Of a stretch of 64,000 bases of DNA, positions 61,138 through 64,000 are shown in pieces. How positions within the stretch are numbered: the stretch's first letter is position 1; the number at the start of each line of letters is the position of its first letter. This DNA comes from Desulfobaccales bacterium (GTDB lineage: Bacteria > Desulfobacterota > Desulfobaccia > Desulfobaccales > 0-14-0-80-60-11). The notes beneath the pieces are model-generated. The model did no database searches. It saw nothing but the letters and a program-made list of their open reading frames with translations, and was not told where the DNA came from. The position numbers and the translations under genes are program-made. The stretch covers positions 71,263 through 135,262 of the forward strand of contig JBAZPO010000011.1 in the NCBI GenBank assembly GCA_041648175.1, written 5' to 3'.

Positions 61138-61383
61138 TATACTCATTGCCAAAAGAGCCTCTTGCAAAATTGCCGGACATTATGGAATCGCAGATTTTAG
61201 CCTATATGAGCACAGGCTGGAAAGCCTGTGCTACCGGAGAATTTTTAAATACCCATATAAAGTTTCGGCCGCAGAGAGACTTTTGCAAGAGGCTCAAAAG
61301 TTTATTCTTATTAACCCCTCACCCTACCCTCTCCCACAAGGGGAGAGGAGAATTAAAGGAAAAAACTTTTGGCAAACGCTATA
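61138..61383. mobile_element. Family 3 MITE-like element, copy B, interrupted
   Basis: Ends TATACTCATTGCCAAAAG (61138) and AAACTTTTGGCAAACGCTATA-type sequence (to 61383, written here as CTTTTGGCAAACGCTATA). Removing the inner element 61155-61295 and one AAAA leaves about 101 bp that matches the uninterrupted copy at 46614-46717. Confidence 0.8.
61155..61295. mobile_element. 141-bp element nested in a family 3 copy
   Basis: Perfect 15-bp inverted ends GAGCCTCTTGCAAAA and TTTTGCAAGAGGCTC. It is flanked by AAAA on both sides (61151-61154 and 61296-61299), a 4-bp target duplication in the outer element. The interior carries the ACAGGCTGGAAAGCCTGTG stem. An older relative is at 37865-37994. Confidence 0.85.
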
Positions 61384-61412
61384 GCCCAAGTTAACCCCAT
61401 ACTACCTCCCTC

Positions 61413-61448
61413 AAAAAGCACAAGGCGGGCTCCCCGGCCCGCCTTGTG
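61413..61448 (-). terminator. Rho-independent terminator of the hdr cluster
   Basis: On the minus strand, CACAAGGCGGG pairs with CCCGCCTTGTG across an 8-nt loop and is followed by CTTTTTG. It lies about 150 bp after the iron-sulfur protein stop; the family 2 MITE at 61500-61597 stands between them. Confidence 0.8.
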
Positions 61449-61499
61449 GATTGATCTATGTTACGAAAAACCAATAACCTATAACGAAAAACGGTTTTA

Positions 61500-61597
61500 T
61501 ACCGAGTTGCATTCAAAAAGCGATTTTGGGTAGCCGCAGGCTTTAGCCTGCTCCTGCACAGGCGAGACGTGTGCTACCTTTTGAATGCGAATTGGTA
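61500..61597. mobile_element. 98-bp MITE, family 2, copy B
   Basis: Ends TACCGAGTTGCATTCAAA and TTTTGAATGCGAATTGGTA (the last 18 match the other end inverted). TTA on both sides (61497-61499, 61598-61600). The right-hand TTA is, on the minus strand, the TAA stop codon of the next gene. Confidence 0.88.
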
Positions 61598-62407
61598 TTA
61601 CATGGGCTTCGTTTCCATGGTGGATTCCTCTCCCAGAAATTTCCAGGGGGAGAGTCCGGATTCCGGGGAGCCGGTATCGTAGTCGAACAAGTCTTTTACC
61701 AGGGCGTTCCCCTTCTTGTAGAGTACGCGCAGCGGGATGTCCGCGGGGCAATTCTCTTCACACAAACCGCAGTCGATGCAGCGGCCGGCCATATGAATGG
61801 CCCGGACCAGTTGAAAGATGGTATCCGGGGGCACCGTCCCCATGCTCATAAGATCGGAATGCTCCAAGGCGCATTCCTTGCAGAAGCACATGGGGCACAC
61901 ATCCCGGCAGCCGTAACACTTGATGCAGCGGTTAAACGCCGCCTGCCACTCCTGAAAGGCCTCCTCACCGGCCAGGGCATCGACCCGGTCCACCCGCTTG
62001 CTCCGCAGCACCGGCTCGCACTTTTCCCCGTAGTCGATGACCGATGCCCAGGGGCCGGGACATTCGCAATAGTCCGCCTGTCCCTGGGGACAGGCAATAC
62101 CCACCAGGACCACCTTCTCAGGGTCCAACTGGCCCCACTTGTAGAGCTCGTTAAGACCCCGCTCGTCGCACCCCCGCACCTGGATGGCGAAGATATCGTC
62201 CGGGTAACGCGAAGCCAACTGGATCAACAACTTATCCAGGGGATAGCGGGCATCTCCCGGCGCCACGATGGCTTCGTCCACTTCCTCCAGGTGTTCCGGG
62301 GTGAACAAATACGGCAGCGGGTGCCCTTCTTTCATTTTATATCCCAGATAGCCGGCCACCTGGCCCTCTTTAAGCAGTTTCCGGACTTGTTCCCGTAGCC
62401 TATCCAT
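61598..62407 (-). CDS. 4Fe-4S protein of an Hdr/Mvh-type complex (FdhB/FrhB-like)
   Basis: A 269-residue cytoplasmic iron-sulfur protein. The middle has CxxGCPQG-type VLVGIACPQGQADYCECPG, then the Cys-rich CIKCYGCRDVCPMCFCKECAL, and finally CIDCGLCEENCPADIPLR, giving at least two [4Fe-4S] clusters. This pattern matches the F420-hydrogenase/formate dehydrogenase beta-like subunits found next to HdrA and MvhD in sulfate reducers. It probably links HdrA-MvhD to an electron donor. The stop codon is formed by the target duplication of a MITE, so the C-terminus (METKPM) may not be native. Confidence 0.82.
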   Translation of the reverse strand: MDRLREQVRKLLKEGQVAGYLGYKMKEGHPLPYLFTPEHLEEVDEAIVAPGDARYPLDKLLIQLASRYPDDIFAIQVRGCDERGLNELYKWGQLDPEKVVLVGIACPQGQADYCECPGPWASVIDYGEKCEPVLRSKRVDRVDALAGEEAFQEWQAAFNRCIKCYGCRDVCPMCFCKECALEHSDLMSMGTVPPDTIFQLVRAIHMAGRCIDCGLCEENCPADIPLRVLYKKGNALVKDLFDYDTGSPESGLSPWKFLGEESTMETKPM

Positions 62408-62431
62408 ATTTTTCCTTATATTTTAAGCGGG

Positions 62432-62863
62432 TTACGCCGCTTGGGGGGCCCGCTTCAGGCGTGAGGGGCCTATTTTCCTGATTTTTTCGGTAAAATCCCG
62501 GATCGTCTGGGCCAATTTGGGGCCTTCCGCCGCGGAGATCCATTCCAGGTGCAACCGGCCGTCTTCGTAGCCGGTGAATTTCAAGAGCTCCTGAAGGAAC
62601 CGCATACGCTTGATAGTCATGTAATTGCCCCGGAGGTAATGGCAGTCGCCTATGTGGCAGCCGCCGATGAGTACCCCGTCGGCGCCCTTCTGGAAGGCCC
62701 TGAGCACGTGGTGCGGCGAGACCGTCCCGGAGCACATGACCCGGATCACCCGGATGTTGGGGGGATACTGCAAGCGGGAAACGCCGGCCAGGTCGGCGCC
62801 GGCATAGGTGCACCAATTGCAGAAAAACCCAATGATTTTCGGTTGGAACACTTTATCGGGCAT
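62432..62863 (-). CDS. mvhD: MvhD-like hydrogenase iron-sulfur subunit
   Basis: A 143-residue [2Fe-2S] protein of the MvhD family, the electron bridge between a hydrogenase or dehydrogenase and HdrA. Characteristic cysteines stand in IIGFFCNWCTYAGADLAG, RVMCSGTVSP and GGCHIGDCHYLRGN. It lies between hdrA and the Fe-S protein on one strand with short gaps, so the three form an operon. Confidence 0.93.
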   Translation of the reverse strand: MPDKVFQPKIIGFFCNWCTYAGADLAGVSRLQYPPNIRVIRVMCSGTVSPHHVLRAFQKGADGVLIGGCHIGDCHYLRGNYMTIKRMRFLQELLKFTGYEDGRLHLEWISAAEGPKLAQTIRDFTEKIRKIGPSRLKRAPQAA

Positions 62864-62891
62864 TTGCCAAACCTCTTTCTAAGATGGCGGG

Positions 62892-64000
62892 TTATGCCCC
62901 CGCAGCCTCTCCCAGTTCGGCTTCCAGGTCCTTCAGTGCCTCATCCACTTGCGTGTAGATCTGCTTGTGGCTGAACCCGAAGAGGGTGATGCACTCCGAA
63001 GGGCAATTGGCCGCGCAGGTGCCGCAGCCTTTGCACAACGCCTGGTTCACTTCGCAGACGTCTTCCCGTTCCTTGTAATCGATGGCCCCGAAGGGACAGA
63101 CCCCCACGCAAGCCTGGCAGCCGGAACACTTCTCCGAATCAACCTGGGCCACTACGCCACCGGCCCGGATCGCCTCTTGGGCCAGAACCACCGAAGCCCG
63201 GGCCGCTGCAGCTTTGGCCTGGGCGATGGCTTCATCCATGGGTTTGGGGTAGTGAGCCAGACCCGCAACGAACACGCCGTCCGTGGCGAAGTCCACGGGC
63301 CTGAGCTTCATGTGGGCCTCCAGGAAGAAGCCGTCATTATTCAAGGGCACCTTGAACAACTGGGCCAGTTTCTCCTGTTCCTTGACAATAATAGCGCTGG
63401 CCAGGGTCAGGACATCCGGGGTGAGGCTCAGGGGGATGCCCAAAATACTGTCGCGCACCGTGACCTTGAGGCCGCCATCTGCGGTTTGCGTAACCCGGGG
63501 TTTGTTTTCCAGGTGAAAGCGGATAAATATCACGCCCTTTTCCCGGGCCTCTTTGTAAATGTTTTCCCGTCGCCCATAGGTGCGTAAATCCCGATAGAGG
63601 ATGTAAACATCCATGTCGGGATTGATCTCCTTGAGCCTGAGCGCGTTTTCCACGGAATGAGTGCAGCACACCCGGCTGCAATAGGGCCGCTCAGGCTCCC
63701 GGGAACCCACGCACTGGATGAAGACCGCGCTCTCGGCCCCCATGACCAGCGGGTCTTTTTCCCGCAAGGCCTTGTCCATTTCCAGGCTCAACAGGACCCG
63801 AGGATTTTCTTTATAAAGATATTCTTTGGGCTTATAGGAATGGCCGCCGATGGCGATGATCGCGGCGCCATGCTCCACCTCGGTTGATCGGCCTTCACTG
63901 GTGATTACAGACGTAAAGTTCCCCACGAACCCCTGCACGCTGCTCACTTCGGAGTTGAGGTGCACGTCGATTTTGGGGTGATTGGTCACCCGTTGCACCA
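62892..64000 (-). CDS. hdrA: HdrA-like heterodisulfide reductase subunit A (partial)
   Basis: The last 369 codons of an HdrA-type FAD/iron-sulfur protein; its start lies beyond the right edge. Visible parts: AIIAIGGHSYKPKEYLY, VFIQCVGSREPERPYCSRVCCTHSVENALRL (cluster-binding region), DGVFVAGLAHYPKPMDEAIAQA of the FAD domain, and a C-terminal double-cluster ferredoxin CSGCQACVGVCPFG and CKGCGTCAANCPSEC. HdrA is the electron-bifurcating or confurcating flavin subunit; with MvhD and the FdhB-like protein it likely balances ferredoxin, NADH or disulfide pools. Confidence 0.93.
   Translation of the reverse strand, partial: VQRVTNHPKIDVHLNSEVSSVQGFVGNFTSVITSEGRSTEVEHGAAIIAIGGHSYKPKEYLYKENPRVLLSLEMDKALREKDPLVMGAESAVFIQCVGSREPERPYCSRVCCTHSVENALRLKEINPDMDVYILYRDLRTYGRRENIYKEAREKGVIFIRFHLENKPRVTQTADGGLKVTVRDSILGIPLSLTPDVLTLASAIIVKEQEKLAQLFKVPLNNDGFFLEAHMKLRPVDFATDGVFVAGLAHYPKPMDEAIAQAKAAAARASVVLAQEAIRAGGVVAQVDSEKCSGCQACVGVCPFGAIDYKEREDVCEVNQALCKGCGTCAANCPSECITLFGFSHKQIYTQVDEALKDLEAELGEAAGA

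Overview
The window reads as the chromosome of a strictly anaerobic Desulfobacterota (deltaproteobacterial) bacterium, probably a sulfate reducer or syntroph. The evidence is the HdrA/MvhD electron-transfer cluster at the right edge, a four-subunit 2-oxoacid:ferredoxin oxidoreductase, an EtfA with a built-in double-cluster ferredoxin, a NIL-domain ferredoxin, and conserved pairs such as def-fmt-DUF116 and yceD-rpmF. No sulfate-reduction gene lies in the window, so the lineage is inferred. Coding DNA is GC-rich; a few AT-rich patches (about 1240-1345, 39607-40335, 43994-44175) stand out.

Layout. 1-3366: two exported proteins (one PEP-CTERM) and feoB. 3587-14053 (+): yceD-rpmF, an acyl-CoA dehydrogenase/electron-transfer-flavoprotein module, then fabG-acpP-rpiB-glyA-nrdR-CMD-ribD, which looks like a rearranged fatty-acid/one-carbon superoperon. 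14084-28529 (-): a long tryptophan operon with its own leader peptide and attenuator, in the order trpL-E-G-korD-korA-(small ORF)-korB-korC-(beta-helix membrane protein)-trpD-C-(RAYT pseudogene)-F-(IVP)-B-A, followed by a GNAT gene. A hicBA toxin-antitoxin pair is divergent from it. 29033-37851: housekeeping and miscellaneous genes (inositol phosphatase family, PPC-domain protein, rhomboid, miaB, bfn, alpha/beta hydrolase, PHP, comF, rfaE2, gpmA). 38009-50397 (mostly -): MFS, NIL-ferredoxin, an AT-rich membrane protein, a PurS-PurL fusion, rsmB, a K+ channel, DUF116-fmt-def. 50605-59824 (-): a Spy-like protein, an adenylate cyclase with a PilZ-like tail, and asnS, surA-like and mfd genes. 60344-61099 (+): one ORF fusing CsrA to its antagonist FliW. 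61598-64000 (-): iron-sulfur protein, MvhD and partial HdrA.

The most striking feature is repeat content. Three perfectly identical 136-bp MITE copies (36941, 46424, 53770) and two copies of a related 98-100-bp element (51279, 61500) all share TACC-ended inverted repeats and 3-bp TWA target duplications. A third family carries other elements nested inside it, one with a clean AAAA duplication. Many trp-operon junctions hold repeats, including a RAYT pseudogene bracketed by two REP doublets and an IVP gene bracketed by inverted short-tandem arrays.

The best candidates for new biology are the single-chain CsrA-FliW switch, the Trp attenuator placed in front of an operon that also carries a ferredoxin-dependent 2-oxoacid oxidoreductase, and the recently active MITE families.
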